From the NCBI RefSeq assembly GCF_004022425.1, contig NZ_RBZY01000028.1, forward strand, positions 1-48,769: DNA of 48,769 nucleotides, read 5' to 3'. This document shows positions 7,725 to 16,720 of this stretch, in pieces (position 1 is the first letter of the stretch; every line of letters starts with the position of its first letter). This DNA is from Microbacterium enclense. Its GTDB lineage: Bacteria; Actinomycetota; Actinomycetes; Actinomycetales; Microbacteriaceae. Made by a program: the position numbers and the translations under genes. The notes below the pieces were generated by a model. That model made no database searches and was not told the origin of the DNA. It was given only the letters and a program-made list of their open reading frames with translations.

Positions 7725-8272
7725 GCGGCCCAGGCCGCTGCGTCGTGGCGCGCCTCGACGAGCACGGTCTCCAGATCCCCGTTGGCGAGGAGGTCGATGG
7801 CGCGCGGCTGGTCCTCGCCGTTCTCGTCCGCCAGGGGAGTGTTGAGCCACTGCGCCCACGTCCAGGGGTCGTCGATGCCGGACTGCAACACGGTGAGCAC
7901 CTCTTTCAAGCCCGGCACGAGCTGTCGGTTGCGGACCTGGAAGGCGGGGTAGAGGTTGCGGCCATCGGCGGTCGGGAGCCGGAGTGCGCGAAACTCCTTC
8001 ACGGCACGAGAAACCGCGCCGCGTTCGACGCCGAGCTCGCGCTGGAGGCTGCCGCTGGTGTAGCAGGGCCCGACGATGTCTGCCCAGGGGCTCTTCGTCA
8101 CACCGAGGCGGTCGACGATGTCCTGGATGACGGTCTCGGGCTTGGTGATGACGCTGACCTTCACGCCGCCGCGCACGAGCGCGTCGATCTTGCTGCCGAA
8201 CAGGTCCTTCAGCAGGTTCGCGGCCTGCTCTTCCTGTCGCCGCTGCGGGTCTTCGGGTGCGAGAGTAGTCAC
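7721..8272 (-). CDS. RES toxin partner antitoxin (MbcA/Xre-type)
   Basis: This is a 183-residue antitoxin. An N-terminal helical part (1-60) is followed by an HTH-like block around 60-92 (SPWADIVGPCYTSGSLQREL...AVSRAV) and the toxin-binding domain, with LYPAFQ at 107-112 and DDPWTWAQWLNTP at 134-146. The C-terminus (ARHDAAAWAA) would reach into the toxin active site, as in MbcA. The start is GTG at 8272 because GGAGG stands 5 bases before it; a TTG 33 bases earlier has no such support and would fall inside the operator. The gene directly precedes the RES toxin with a 4-base overlap. Paired GTAGAC-type sites upstream imply autoregulation. Confidence 0.85.
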   Translation of the reverse strand: MTTLAPEDPQRRQEEQAANLLKDLFGSKIDALVRGGVKVSVITKPETVIQDIVDRLGVTKSPWADIVGPCYTSGSLQRELGVERGAVSRAVKEFRALRLPTADGRNLYPAFQVRNRQLVPGLKEVLTVLQSGIDDPWTWAQWLNTPLADENGEDQPRAIDLLANGDLETVLVEARHDAAAWAA

Positions 8273-8287
8273 CGTTCCTCCATGTGT

Positions 8288-8337
8288 ACCATGTCTACCA
8301 CTCAAGTATGCGCGTGTATGTCGACCATGTCTACCAC
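8288..8337. promoter_or_regulatory. Two-site operator of the RES toxin-antitoxin operon
   Basis: On the minus strand, GTAGAC-ATG-GTCGAC (8322-8336) and GTAGAC-ATG-GTACAC (8286-8300) sit in direct orientation with a 36-base start-to-start distance, within larger repeats of GTGGTAGACATGGT. The proximal copy ends 13 bases before the antitoxin GTG and so would overlap the promoter or leader. Spacing and element design match the operator of the paralogue at 6924-6973. Confidence 0.65.
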
Positions 8338-8418
8338 CCCAATAGGCGAGTGCCGGTACACCATGACACCGAACGGAGGGGGAGAAGCGACCACCGGCAA
8401 GCGTCGGGAGCGCCGCGG

Positions 8419-8739
8419 TCAGACGCCGTGCACCTTCGCGATGGTCCGGGCGGCGAAGTCGATGAGCGGCTCGGCGATCTCGCGGGCGGCACGCCGGCAG
8501 GTGTCGTCATCACGTGAGGCGTAAGACGGCATCGCGCCGTGAGAAGCAGAGCCGGGTCGCGTCACCACCTCGGTCCAGCGCGTTCCGTTGAACCGCTCGA
8601 CGAGGGCGCGCGACTGCTCGGCATAGGCGTCTACCCGGACGGTAACGCGCAGCACGGACACCGGCTCGTTGACCGTGATGATCCGCACGAGCTCGTAGGA
8701 CTGCCGAGTGCGGGAGAACGTAGTCTGGTCGATACTCAT
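8419..8739 (-). CDS. Hypothetical protein (106 aa)
   Basis: No family is recognised. The protein has an amphipathic strand-rich centre (SYELVRIITVNEPVSVLRVTVRVDAYAEQSRALVERF, then TRWTEVV) and an Arg/Asp-rich C-terminal helix ending AARTIAKVHGV. The pattern resembles small actinobacterial plasmid proteins that follow antirestriction or toxin genes. The start is uncertain: ATG 8739 (MSIDQTTF) is chosen, while ATG 8751 and TTG 8820 are upstream in frame. It lies between the RES module and the restriction genes on the same strand, with no overlap to either, so it is probably transcribed alone. Confidence 0.5.
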   Translation of the reverse strand: MSIDQTTFSRTRQSYELVRIITVNEPVSVLRVTVRVDAYAEQSRALVERFNGTRWTEVVTRPGSASHGAMPSYASRDDDTCRRAAREIAEPLIDFAARTIAKVHGV

Positions 8740-8951
8740 GCGTACCCACATGCGCGGTGGCGTCTCACCGTGAGGACCGCTCACACCCGGCAGTTTCTGC
8801 GGCAAGACGGTATCGAGCAAACGCCGATAATCAACGTTATGTCAGTTTACTTGCGTAGCTGGCGTCGTCTACTCGGGCGGAACGGCACCTCCATCACGAC
8901 CCGAGCAATCTTCTGACTCTCAAACGAGGGCGCGACACTCCATCGTGCAGG

Positions 8952-11549
8952 TCAGTACGCGATGCCGTGCGCGATGAAAATCTCCTCGATGGATTTCCCC
9001 GCCTGAATCGCTGTACGAATCTTGGCACGGACATGGTCGTCATGGACGGGCAGGAACATTGCCTTACCCTGCACCTTCGTAAGTGGTGCGATTCCGCGGA
9101 ACTCGACCGCGTGCTCCTCGGCATAGGCAAGATAACCACCCAGCTTGTCAATCCAGTCGGTGAGGTGGATGCCGTGAGGGTCGACGATAGACGGTTTGAG
9201 GCCATCCGGGGTGTCGTGAAAGAAGATAAAGTCGGGGAACAGCCGGGACCATTTTCGGGATCCCTTCACTTGATAGGGGATGCACAGGGCACGGTCACCG
9301 CCGACCGGGTTGCGGTACCAGGCCACCATCAGACGATTCGCGAGTTCTGATTCGAGCACCATACGCTCCAAGCCGTCGGAGTCCTGCGGCTTCTTCCAAT
9401 ACATGCCGTCTGCGGCGGCTTGGTAGATATGTCTAGGCCAGCGATTCTCAGTGTCGGCGGCAATGGTCGCGCGCAACTGCTCGTCGCTGAGGTCACTGCT
9501 CGCGGTCTGCAAAATAGCGTCGACGACAGTGCCTCCAACCTCGATCCTCGGTACCGGTTGAGGGTCGCGCGCCTCGGACTGCAGTCTCACATATCGGGCG
9601 CGGGCCGACTCGGGCTCGAAGGATATCTCCTTGGCATGGGACCTGAGCCAATCTGAGTTCATCGAAGCAGCAGCGGCTTCTACGTTTCCCACTACCTGTG
9701 AAGATAGACCGAGAGCGGCGACGGTGATCTTGGCCTCAATAGGATCCTCATCGGGATCCTTCCCCACCAAATACGCCCAGTAACTCTCGGCAGTGCCATC
9801 CTTGAGCGCCCGGGAAGCGCGGCGGAAGACGTCGTCGATGTTCTTGGCGTCCATACGCGTTCCCGCGAGAATCCGTTCGCCGTCGATCACCGAGCCATCG
9901 AGCGACACTTGTAACTCGAAGACGGATGCGTTGGAGACGGCATCGCGGCGCTCGTCGAGCTCGCCGGTTGCACTTAGTTTGGCCGCTTCCAAGTCAAGGA
10001 CGCCGTTGAGGAACCCAGTGGCATTTGCGACTGCCCCCGGCAGCAGACCATCATTCTCGAGGTAGGTCGCGAGGGTGTGCAACCGCTTGGTCTCAGACGA
10101 GGAGATCTGGGATGGCACGGAGTACGACGGTAAAGCGGAGAGCGCCTGCAGCGCAGGCTGCATCGCGTTGGGAGCTTGATACACAAGCTCGAGACGGACG
10201 ACTGCAGCAGAGGCGGCCGCGTCTCCTCCCGAGAACTGATCGACGACCGACATCACACTCTTGCGATCGAAGCGCGGCAAGTAGGCATGAACATTGTTCA
10301 GGGTCTCGTCCAGGGCAATTCGCCGAGCCATCGGCTGTCGCACGATGCGTCCAATGAGCTGCGCAATAGGCGTGTAATCGACTGAGGCCCGCAGGCTTAC
10401 CAGTACCTCAGCGCGTGGGCAGTCCCAGCCCGTCGTAATTGCGTTTTTGGCTAGGACGACTCTGACCTCGGTGGCGTCCTGAATGTCTTGCGGGGCCATG
10501 TACCGGATAGCACGGCCGCCCCCAAGATCGATGGGCGCATGCTCGCCGAACGTGTGCACAATTTGAAGAGCGATCAACCCGGGCCATTGCTGCAGGACGC
10601 TGTCGACCACGCTGCGTAGTAGCGTCTTGAATGAGTCATCCTCGGAACGCTCGTCAGGCAGTTGGATTACCATCGCCGGGGTTACCGCAGGCTCGCCCTG
10701 CGAGGCGGCGTATTCCGTCCATCGGCGCTCGTACTCAAGTGTCTTGTCTACGCCGAGCCGGATGAACGTGGTATCGGCAACAACTTCGCCTGCGACCGCA
10801 GCAGGGGCGAGCGTGATCCGATCTTTCACGAGCCCCGACCGGCGGACATCTTCGATCGGGACTGAAACATTGTATCTGCGCCGATTCTGTTGTTCGAGGG
10901 CTTTGTTCAAGCGTTCGGCCGTCGCTGAGATGCCAATGAAAACGGGAACGGGTTTTCGCGGCGCAGTAGTCGAATCCATTCCAGGATCACCGTTAAGAAT
11001 CTTATTGATGATCGTGGGGGTGCTGCCGGCTTTGTCGGTAACGCCATAGTGCGCTTCGTCCACGATCACGAGAAAGCTTGCCCCGAGTTGGTCTATTGTA
11101 TTCTCAATTGTTTGCCAAATTGTCCAATCCTGGCCATCCCCCTTTCGCGTGATGCGGGCGGAGGCGGACGCCGCCTGTGTGTTCAGGAAATAGATGACCC
11201 CCGGCTCAAAGATTTCCTGATTGAACGCAGCCCCCTGCCCCAGCAAACGAATATCGTTGATCCGCTTAGAAGCATCCTGCATCTTACGGGCTGTTTGCGC
11301 ATTCAAGCTGGGGTCGTTCGTGACCCAAAGGACCGTTGTACCCGGAACCGGATCGGTCGTGTCGGACCCGAACATCAGCTGTTCGATGACGGAGGTGGCG
11401 ATCACGGTCTTACCGGCCCCAGTAGCAGCCTCCAGAACGATCGCGGAGATTAGGTCGCCCTTGAAGGCATAATTTTCTTGCGCGTCCTTAATGTGCGCGA
11501 TCAGTTGCGTGGCGGCACCCTGCTGAAAGTCGGTAAGGGTAATTGTCAC
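8952..11549 (-). CDS. res: Type III restriction endonuclease subunit (Res), SF2 helicase
   Basis: This 865-residue ATP-dependent translocase/nuclease subunit partners with Mod. Superfamily-2 motifs run in order: Walker A ATGAGKT (42-48), motif II VDEAH (about 165-170), motif III GISATAER, and motif VI QLIGRIVRQP. The C-terminal region has the nuclease-like stretch FPDFIFF (771-777) and VDPHG (789-793). A conventional PD-(D/E)XK site would read D...ExK; here the second acidic position is Asp and no following Lys is seen, so the site is divergent. The start is GTG at 11549, two bases after the mod stop codon. Res cleaves only when complexed with Mod and encountering paired unmodified sites (family knowledge). 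Confidence 0.88.
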   Translation of the reverse strand: MTITLTDFQQGAATQLIAHIKDAQENYAFKGDLISAIVLEAATGAGKTVIATSVIEQLMFGSDTTDPVPGTTVLWVTNDPSLNAQTARKMQDASKRINDIRLLGQGAAFNQEIFEPGVIYFLNTQAASASARITRKGDGQDWTIWQTIENTIDQLGASFLVIVDEAHYGVTDKAGSTPTIINKILNGDPGMDSTTAPRKPVPVFIGISATAERLNKALEQQNRRRYNVSVPIEDVRRSGLVKDRITLAPAAVAGEVVADTTFIRLGVDKTLEYERRWTEYAASQGEPAVTPAMVIQLPDERSEDDSFKTLLRSVVDSVLQQWPGLIALQIVHTFGEHAPIDLGGGRAIRYMAPQDIQDATEVRVVLAKNAITTGWDCPRAEVLVSLRASVDYTPIAQLIGRIVRQPMARRIALDETLNNVHAYLPRFDRKSVMSVVDQFSGGDAAASAAVVRLELVYQAPNAMQPALQALSALPSYSVPSQISSSETKRLHTLATYLENDGLLPGAVANATGFLNGVLDLEAAKLSATGELDERRDAVSNASVFELQVSLDGSVIDGERILAGTRMDAKNIDDVFRRASRALKDGTAESYWAYLVGKDPDEDPIEAKITVAALGLSSQVVGNVEAAAASMNSDWLRSHAKEISFEPESARARYVRLQSEARDPQPVPRIEVGGTVVDAILQTASSDLSDEQLRATIAADTENRWPRHIYQAAADGMYWKKPQDSDGLERMVLESELANRLMVAWYRNPVGGDRALCIPYQVKGSRKWSRLFPDFIFFHDTPDGLKPSIVDPHGIHLTDWIDKLGGYLAYAEEHAVEFRGIAPLTKVQGKAMFLPVHDDHVRAKIRTAIQAGKSIEEIFIAHGIAY

Positions 11550-11551
11550 GA

Positions 11552-13618
11552 TCAGCCCTTACCATTGATCTCGAAAGAATGTAGATAGTCGGAATACAGG
11601 CGGGTTGTGGAAAATCGAAGACTCGGGGGGAGATACTGGACCGCCGCCTGAAACGCGCTCTCAGCGTCCGTGACGACGTACACGTGCTGGATATTGCCCT
11701 CGCGAGCCGTCACCGCATCGGCAAAATTGTGCGCGGCCGCGACGTCGAACAGAACTCCGTACGTGGCGTCCTCTGGCAGAGCCCAGGCGTCGTCACCGCG
11801 GTGCACTACCGCGCCTCGAGCACCAGATTTCATCCAAAGCAGCGGAGCGATCGCATGGAAGCGACGGTCCAACGCAACCTGGTTCTCGTCCTCGTAAGTC
11901 AGCTTGTAGAACGACACGTTCTCTGCCAATCCATCCGAAACGCGCTTGCCATCGGCCCGGAGGCCGGTCACGACGGTTTCAAGACGGGGTCGCGTGATCT
12001 TCTCAAATACACCCCCGACCTCCCACTCCGGGTCGCCCGGGAAGCGACCAGCGAACCTCAACGCGTCACTAGCCGCCCGGCCGAGCTCGTTGTTCGTCAC
12101 GGTGATTGACTGACGTCGCCCGCCGTCTGCGGCGTTCATCTCCATAACGGCGTGGGAGGTGCTGCCGGAGCCCCCGAAAAAGTCCAAAATTATGGTGTCG
12201 GGGGCGTTGTTGGCCCACTTGATGAGCTGGCTCATAAGCCGGACCGGTTTCTTCCCGTTCGTGAACGCAACGCCGCCTTCCTTCGAGACGTTACCCATGT
12301 CTTGGTAGAAGCCTTTCCAGAGGTCGCCGCGGATCACGGTCCGCCCAAATTTGGGGCGATAGTCGTCCGACATGCGGTAATTGCGCCGGAGTGAATAGAC
12401 CTGGTTCAGCGTGCCTGTGCGCAGTTTCGTAAGTAGGTAGGTTCGGTGATCCGCCTGAACCTCAACCCATCCGTCGACCGGCGCCTCCATCCCTCGGCAC
12501 GAAGCGGGAAGGTTGTCGAGACGTGCGATTCGATCGAGGTTAGAGGAGACGAACCGATTGGCCGCGTCGGAAACCGCGAGCAACTTGTCCATGCTCGCCC
12601 CAATATTGAACTTTCCTGCGCTGCGGCCGCTCACTTCAAGAAGGCCGAACCTCCGAATGTCCGCGCCGACTTCGTTGTCCTCGAGCATCACCTCGGCGAA
12701 GCTGAGCAGCTGGCCGTCATCGCCGAGCCATTGCGTATAGTGCGTGTCCCACTGCGGAGTGCTGTCATATAACGGGGAGTGTCGGACTAGGTCGAAGTCA
12801 GCCGATCTGCGGAAAATGTGCACGAACTCAACATTCTTCACAATAGTTCCCTGCTGAGCGTTCGTCACTTTCGGGCCGGAGGTCGTAGACATCTCAACCA
12901 CAATCGTGTCGACAAAGTTTGATGGCCCAAAAATTTGCTCCATGAGAAGCTTAAGATATGCCTGTTCATGGTCGCTAATCGAGACGAATATGACACCTGT
13001 GCTTTTTAGGAGACGGCGTGCGTGATGCAGGCGCCGCTCCATAAACGACAACCACTTCGAGTGGGCAAAATCATCACGGCGGTCCACGTAACGGTCGTTG
13101 TACTGCCAGTCGTCGGAGCCAGTGTTGTAGGGCGGGTCAATGTAGATCACATCTACTTTGCCAACGTGCGTATACAGCAGCGTCTCGAGCACATAGTAGT
13201 TCTCGCCGTTGATTACGATATGAGAAGGCTTGTCGCCTCCACAGCGCAGCTCGTTGACCAGCTGGAGGCCCGGGTAGATCGGATAGTCAAAGTCCTTCAC
13301 GACGACGAGCTCATCGAACTCTCGCTCCTCGGGGACAGCCCCAGAAACGACCTGACGACCTGAGTCCAAGGGCAACAGTGACGCGCGCCCGGCCCGGGTA
13401 CTTCGGACCAGGTAGTCCTTCTTGGTCGTGTCACCCCTCAAACGCGCTCGATCGCCGCGGCGCGGCTTGACCCCAGGAGTCTCGACGTCTTCGGGCTGGT
13501 GACGCTGAAAGACCAGTCCGAAGTCTTTACGCTCGACAAGCTTGGCGATCTCATCGGCGATCTGGGAACGGAGGGCCGGATCAGCAATCCGATCCACGAG
13601 GTTGTCGATGTGCGCCAC
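11552..13618 (-). CDS. mod: Type III DNA methyltransferase subunit (Mod)
   Basis: This 688-residue N6-adenine methyltransferase has its catalytic motif DPPYNTG at 161-167 before the SAM-binding motif FFGGSGSTSHAVM in the last third, which is the beta-class order of type III Mod proteins. The central region (about 230-450) would hold target recognition, so specificity cannot be read by eye. The N-terminus begins with GTG (MAHIDNLVDRI), a helical segment common in these proteins. No simple-sequence repeat that would suggest phase variation is seen in the coding region. It is the first gene of the mod-res pair and divergent from an AAA ATPase gene. Confidence 0.9.
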   Translation of the reverse strand: MAHIDNLVDRIADPALRSQIADEIAKLVERKDFGLVFQRHQPEDVETPGVKPRRGDRARLRGDTTKKDYLVRSTRAGRASLLPLDSGRQVVSGAVPEEREFDELVVVKDFDYPIYPGLQLVNELRCGGDKPSHIVINGENYYVLETLLYTHVGKVDVIYIDPPYNTGSDDWQYNDRYVDRRDDFAHSKWLSFMERRLHHARRLLKSTGVIFVSISDHEQAYLKLLMEQIFGPSNFVDTIVVEMSTTSGPKVTNAQQGTIVKNVEFVHIFRRSADFDLVRHSPLYDSTPQWDTHYTQWLGDDGQLLSFAEVMLEDNEVGADIRRFGLLEVSGRSAGKFNIGASMDKLLAVSDAANRFVSSNLDRIARLDNLPASCRGMEAPVDGWVEVQADHRTYLLTKLRTGTLNQVYSLRRNYRMSDDYRPKFGRTVIRGDLWKGFYQDMGNVSKEGGVAFTNGKKPVRLMSQLIKWANNAPDTIILDFFGGSGSTSHAVMEMNAADGGRRQSITVTNNELGRAASDALRFAGRFPGDPEWEVGGVFEKITRPRLETVVTGLRADGKRVSDGLAENVSFYKLTYEDENQVALDRRFHAIAPLLWMKSGARGAVVHRGDDAWALPEDATYGVLFDVAAAHNFADAVTAREGNIQHVYVVTDAESAFQAAVQYLPPSLRFSTTRLYSDYLHSFEINGKG

Positions 13619-13981
13619 AGAACGAACCTACCTACTGCTGTGGTGGCCAGCGAACGTAAGGCGTGCACTCCACGACGCCTACGACCCCACGGGCCGGTTG
13701 ACTTCTAGCCAGCGGGGCTCCAGTCAAACAGAGGCGCTCCTCAGTGTCACCCTGAAGTGTTTGACGCCGCCCATGAGGGCGCATGCTGTAACAGGAACCT
13801 ACGTGTCCTACACGGCAGGCGGGGTCTCCACACGTTCGAGCGATTTGCGGCGGCGGGCTTGCTCAGTCAGATCTGAATTTTGTTCTCCCAGAGACGCGAC
13901 TATGGCGCCACCGACTGCCGCCTCCTCCGCCGCGCCTGGAGGGTCTCGGACAATTCTAACGGTCGTGTTAAATTTACCAAC
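13619..13981. other. Divergent regulatory gap between mod and the AAA ATPase gene
   Basis: This stretch must hold the two outward promoters. GC falls near the ATPase start (GTGTTAAATTTACC just before the ATG). A short open frame on the minus strand (13808-13999, 63 codons, GTG start) has protein-like composition (VGGAIVASLGEQNSDLTEQ), but it overlaps the ATPase start and has no ribosome site, so I do not call it. No other element is seen. Confidence 0.4.
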
Positions 13982-15217
13982 ATGCGTACAGCGGTCCACA
14001 ATCCATTCCAGCCAGGGTCCGATGTGGTTCCCGAGATCTGGGCTGGGCGTACAGAGCAGCTCAGTGATTGGCGGGATGTGCTGCGCCCGCGTCTTCAGGC
14101 GGGCCTATTTGAGCGCGGTCGAACCGTGCTGGGAGAGCCGGGGCTGGGAAAGTCGTCGCTAGTTCGGCGGATCGCGATGCAGGCGGAGCGAGCGGGCGAC
14201 TGGGTTACCCCGCAGATTCGTCTCGCTCTGGGTACCGATCCGCTGAAGCGAATCGCTGCCGAGGTGTTGAAGCTGGCGGATAGAGCAGGACTTCCCGCCG
14301 CCCGTGAGAACCGGATCTCGAGTTTGCTCGAGCGGGTCCAGACGGTCGCCGCAAGCGGGGTATCACTGGGTCTGCGCGATCGTGAAGGGGTGGAGCCTCA
14401 CACGGCCCTAACGGAGTTGCTGGTGGAAATTGGTCACGCTGCGATCCGGCAGAACCAAGTCGTCCTCATCCATGTCGACGAGGTGCAGAACATCACCGAC
14501 GAGAAGCTGTTGTCGCAGGTGTTGATTGCGTTAGGCGACGCGATTACCCGGGAGGTGGACGTTACTGTGCCGGCGGTGGGGACCATAACCCGGTCCCTCC
14601 CCATTGCCGTTTATCTGACGGGCCTACCCGAGTTCGACGACAGATCAGGGTCGCGCAAGGGCGCGACCTTCGCGCGCCGGTTCGCCACCACGACGTTGGA
14701 GCCCATCAATGACGATGACCTGCGTAGCGCTCTGCGGCCGCTCGTGGTCACCGGATGGGAGACGCCGTCCGAGGATGGATCCATCGTCGCCGTGAGGTTG
14801 GCGCCGGATGCCGCGGAGACCATCGTCGATGTCTGCCGTGGCGAACCGTTCCTGTTCCAACTCGCGGGGCAGCGTGCGTGGTACGCGGGATCGGGGGACG
14901 TGATCACACGACCGGAAGTTCTCGCCGGTTGGGGTCAGGCGGAGCAGGAAGCAACTTCTCACGTCGAACGGATCCTCGAGCGCCTACCCCCACGTGAACG
15001 GGAGTTCCTCAGCGCGATGGCCGAGTTGCCTCCGTGGGAGCGTAGCCAAGGACAGATTGCGGCGAAGGCAGGTTTTGCCAAACCCACCGACGCCGGCACC
15101 ACCTCCCAACGCCTCGACCGGGTCCGCGGGATTATCGGGCGCGGAAAGGTGTACACCTTCCGTCACCGCGCAATTGAAGCGTTTCTCACCAGCGACTGGC
15201 CCTCCTTGGAGCAGTAG
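13982..15217 (+). CDS. Orc1/AAA-type ATPase of unknown role, next to the type III R-M genes
   Basis: This is a 411-residue AAA+ ATPase: Walker A GEPGLGKSS at 51-59, Walker B VVLIHVDEVQNI at 160-171, and a sensor-like TGLPEF segment about 60 residues later. The C-terminal region contains a probable winged helix (LPPREREFLSAMAELPPWERSQGQIAAKAGFA). This arrangement resembles Orc1/Cdc6-like and STAND-type ATPases common near actinobacterial mobile-element defence genes. The ATG at 13982 is preceded by an AT-rich stretch without a Shine-Dalgarno sequence, so the mRNA may be leaderless; an in-frame upstream start would add 34 non-conserved residues. Divergent position suggests a regulator or accessory of the R-M system, but that is inference. 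Confidence 0.65.
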   Translation: MRTAVHNPFQPGSDVVPEIWAGRTEQLSDWRDVLRPRLQAGLFERGRTVLGEPGLGKSSLVRRIAMQAERAGDWVTPQIRLALGTDPLKRIAAEVLKLADRAGLPAARENRISSLLERVQTVAASGVSLGLRDREGVEPHTALTELLVEIGHAAIRQNQVVLIHVDEVQNITDEKLLSQVLIALGDAITREVDVTVPAVGTITRSLPIAVYLTGLPEFDDRSGSRKGATFARRFATTTLEPINDDDLRSALRPLVVTGWETPSEDGSIVAVRLAPDAAETIVDVCRGEPFLFQLAGQRAWYAGSGDVITRPEVLAGWGQAEQEATSHVERILERLPPREREFLSAMAELPPWERSQGQIAAKAGFAKPTDAGTTSQRLDRVRGIIGRGKVYTFRHRAIEAFLTSDWPSLEQ

Positions 15218-15401
15218 CGCCGCCACGACGTCCCACGGTGTGGGCTACATACTCGAGCTGGTCGATGAGGGTGGTAGTCCAATCGCGCGTTGGACTATTG
15301 CGGCGAGGTCTGGCCCACCTTCCGCAAAGCGGCGGATGTAAAACAGCTCTGTCACCGCCCTACTCCCCACTCGCAGTTGGCTGGCGTGGGAGAATGGGCG
15401 C

Positions 15402-15746
15402 ATGGCCACAAAGCACGTCACGCATTTGATCGACGACCTCGACGGTTCCGTTTTGGAAGACGGTGCCGGAAAGACCGTGTCATTCTCAGTCGACGGGAGG
15501 GCGTACGAAATTGACCTTTCCAAGGACAATGCGAGCAAACTTCTCGACGCGTTCGCCCCGTACGTGAGTGCCGCTCGCGTGACTCACTCTGGGAACAGCG
15601 CCCGTGGCGGTCGCACTTCTGGACCCCGCCGTGACGTCGATTTGAACGCGGTACGCGAATGGGCGCGAGCGAACGGACACACCGTCAGCGATCGCGGTCG
15701 CGTGGCCGCGACCATCGTTGAGGCTTACCAGGCCGCGGTGTCATAG
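15402..15746 (+). CDS. lsr2: Lsr2-family nucleoid-associated silencing protein
   Basis: This 114-residue protein is a clear Lsr2 homologue. The N-terminal dimerisation domain (about 1-60) contains the family's LIDDLDGS and SVDGRAYEIDLS segments. A linker rich in Gly, Arg and Ser follows, and then the C-terminal DNA-binding domain, with VREWARANGHTVSDRGRV (about 84-102) in which RGR is the AT-minor-groove binding loop. Lsr2 coats AT-rich DNA and silences horizontally acquired genes. Plasmid-borne copies are thought to reduce the cost of carriage, analogous to plasmid H-NS. It is a stand-alone gene with its own promoter region, converging on the FHA gene. Confidence 0.93.
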   Translation: MATKHVTHLIDDLDGSVLEDGAGKTVSFSVDGRAYEIDLSKDNASKLLDAFAPYVSAARVTHSGNSARGGRTSGPRRDVDLNAVREWARANGHTVSDRGRVAATIVEAYQAAVS

Positions 15747-15782
15747 CCCCTCCCCCGGCGTCGCCCGGTTCTTCGAGACGGG

Positions 15783-16706
15783 TCAGGGCCGTTCTTCGAA
15801 TGCGAGCGTGATGGTGCACTCGACGTCCCCGAAAAGGAGTCGCGTTCCACTGTCGATGAGAGTCGGTTCGCCGGCGATGAGTTGTCGCGGTGAGGCGTCG
15901 AGGATCGTTACGCCGTTGAGTGTTCCCAGATCGGTGACGCAGATGCGGCTCATCTCGTCGACGTCGATTGTGGCGTGCGTGCGAGAAAGCTCGCGTCCGG
16001 GGCTCACCGCGGCGACCGGGTGACGCCCGTCAATGGGGTCGGGGTTTCGTCCTAGAACGACTCGTCCGGGCACCCGCATGCTGCGCTTCGCATCGAAAGC
16101 GAGCAGAAGCGTCGCCGTCCGCAACGTCGCCGTATCAGTGCTCGCCCCAGATGCCAGGTGTTCGTGGGCATTTGCCGTGCTCGCGCCCCCGACCGCGGCC
16201 AGGGCGTCGACTTCTGTGACTGTTTCGCGCTCCGGGCTGGCTTGCCGTTCGGCTCCTGTAGGCGCCTTGACACTGAACGGCTCGCGCACATCGCAGGCGC
16301 TGCATGTCTCCAAGGTGACCGGCTGTGCGTGTCCGCATCGGCGGCAGGGCCCTTCGCTGACGAGGAGGTTTTCGTGGAGGTTGATGGTGCCGGTGTCGCT
16401 CAGCAGCTGGACGTATCCCTCGGGGCGGATGGCGAGGCGGTAGGCGTCGGGACCGTCCGTGACGTCCATCCGGACGGGTCTGCGGAGTGTGCGTGCGTAG
16501 GTGACTGCTCGGGCTGTCATGCCGGTTCGCAGCGCGTCGACGCTGGCAGCTTTGCACGGGTGATGGGTGCCGTTGACGATCAGTGTTCCTGTGCCGTCGG
16601 GGTTCACGACAGCTTTGAGTCGCGGCCATGCCTGCACGCGGTAGTCACTGGCGTCGGCTCGTGTGTGGTGCCGTTCGGTTGCGTGGTTGGTTTTTGTGCT
16701 GTTCAT
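15783..16706 (-). CDS. FHA-domain protein with a zinc ribbon
   Basis: This 307-residue cytosolic protein has an N-terminal domain (about 20-115) of strand-rich character, then CRRC (121-124) and CSAC (135-138), which together form a likely zinc ribbon. A linker of roughly 60 residues follows, then a C-terminal FHA domain (about 205-300) with the conserved GR (219-220), SRTHAT (241-246) and DLGTLNGV (259-266). FHA domains bind phosphothreonine, so it may couple host Ser/Thr kinase signals to the conjugation apparatus. It is the last gene of a minus-strand operon, 14 bases after the cell-wall hydrolase, with GGAG before the ATG. The partner is unknown. Confidence 0.75.
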   Translation of the reverse strand: MNSTKTNHATERHHTRADASDYRVQAWPRLKAVVNPDGTGTLIVNGTHHPCKAASVDALRTGMTARAVTYARTLRRPVRMDVTDGPDAYRLAIRPEGYVQLLSDTGTINLHENLLVSEGPCRRCGHAQPVTLETCSACDVREPFSVKAPTGAERQASPERETVTEVDALAAVGGASTANAHEHLASGASTDTATLRTATLLLAFDAKRSMRVPGRVVLGRNPDPIDGRHPVAAVSPGRELSRTHATIDVDEMSRICVTDLGTLNGVTILDASPRQLIAGEPTLIDSGTRLLFGDVECTITLAFEERP

Positions 16707-16720
16707 TCGGGTCTCCTCGG

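Noticed and set aside
8281..8340. Short direct repeats that might start a CRISPR array
   Set aside because: Only two copies of a 14-base element at a promoter; they fit a repressor operator. No CRISPR array or cas gene is seen in the window.
11684..12109. Alternative frames opposite mod
   Set aside because: No break or frameshift is visible in mod, so there is no need for a second gene.
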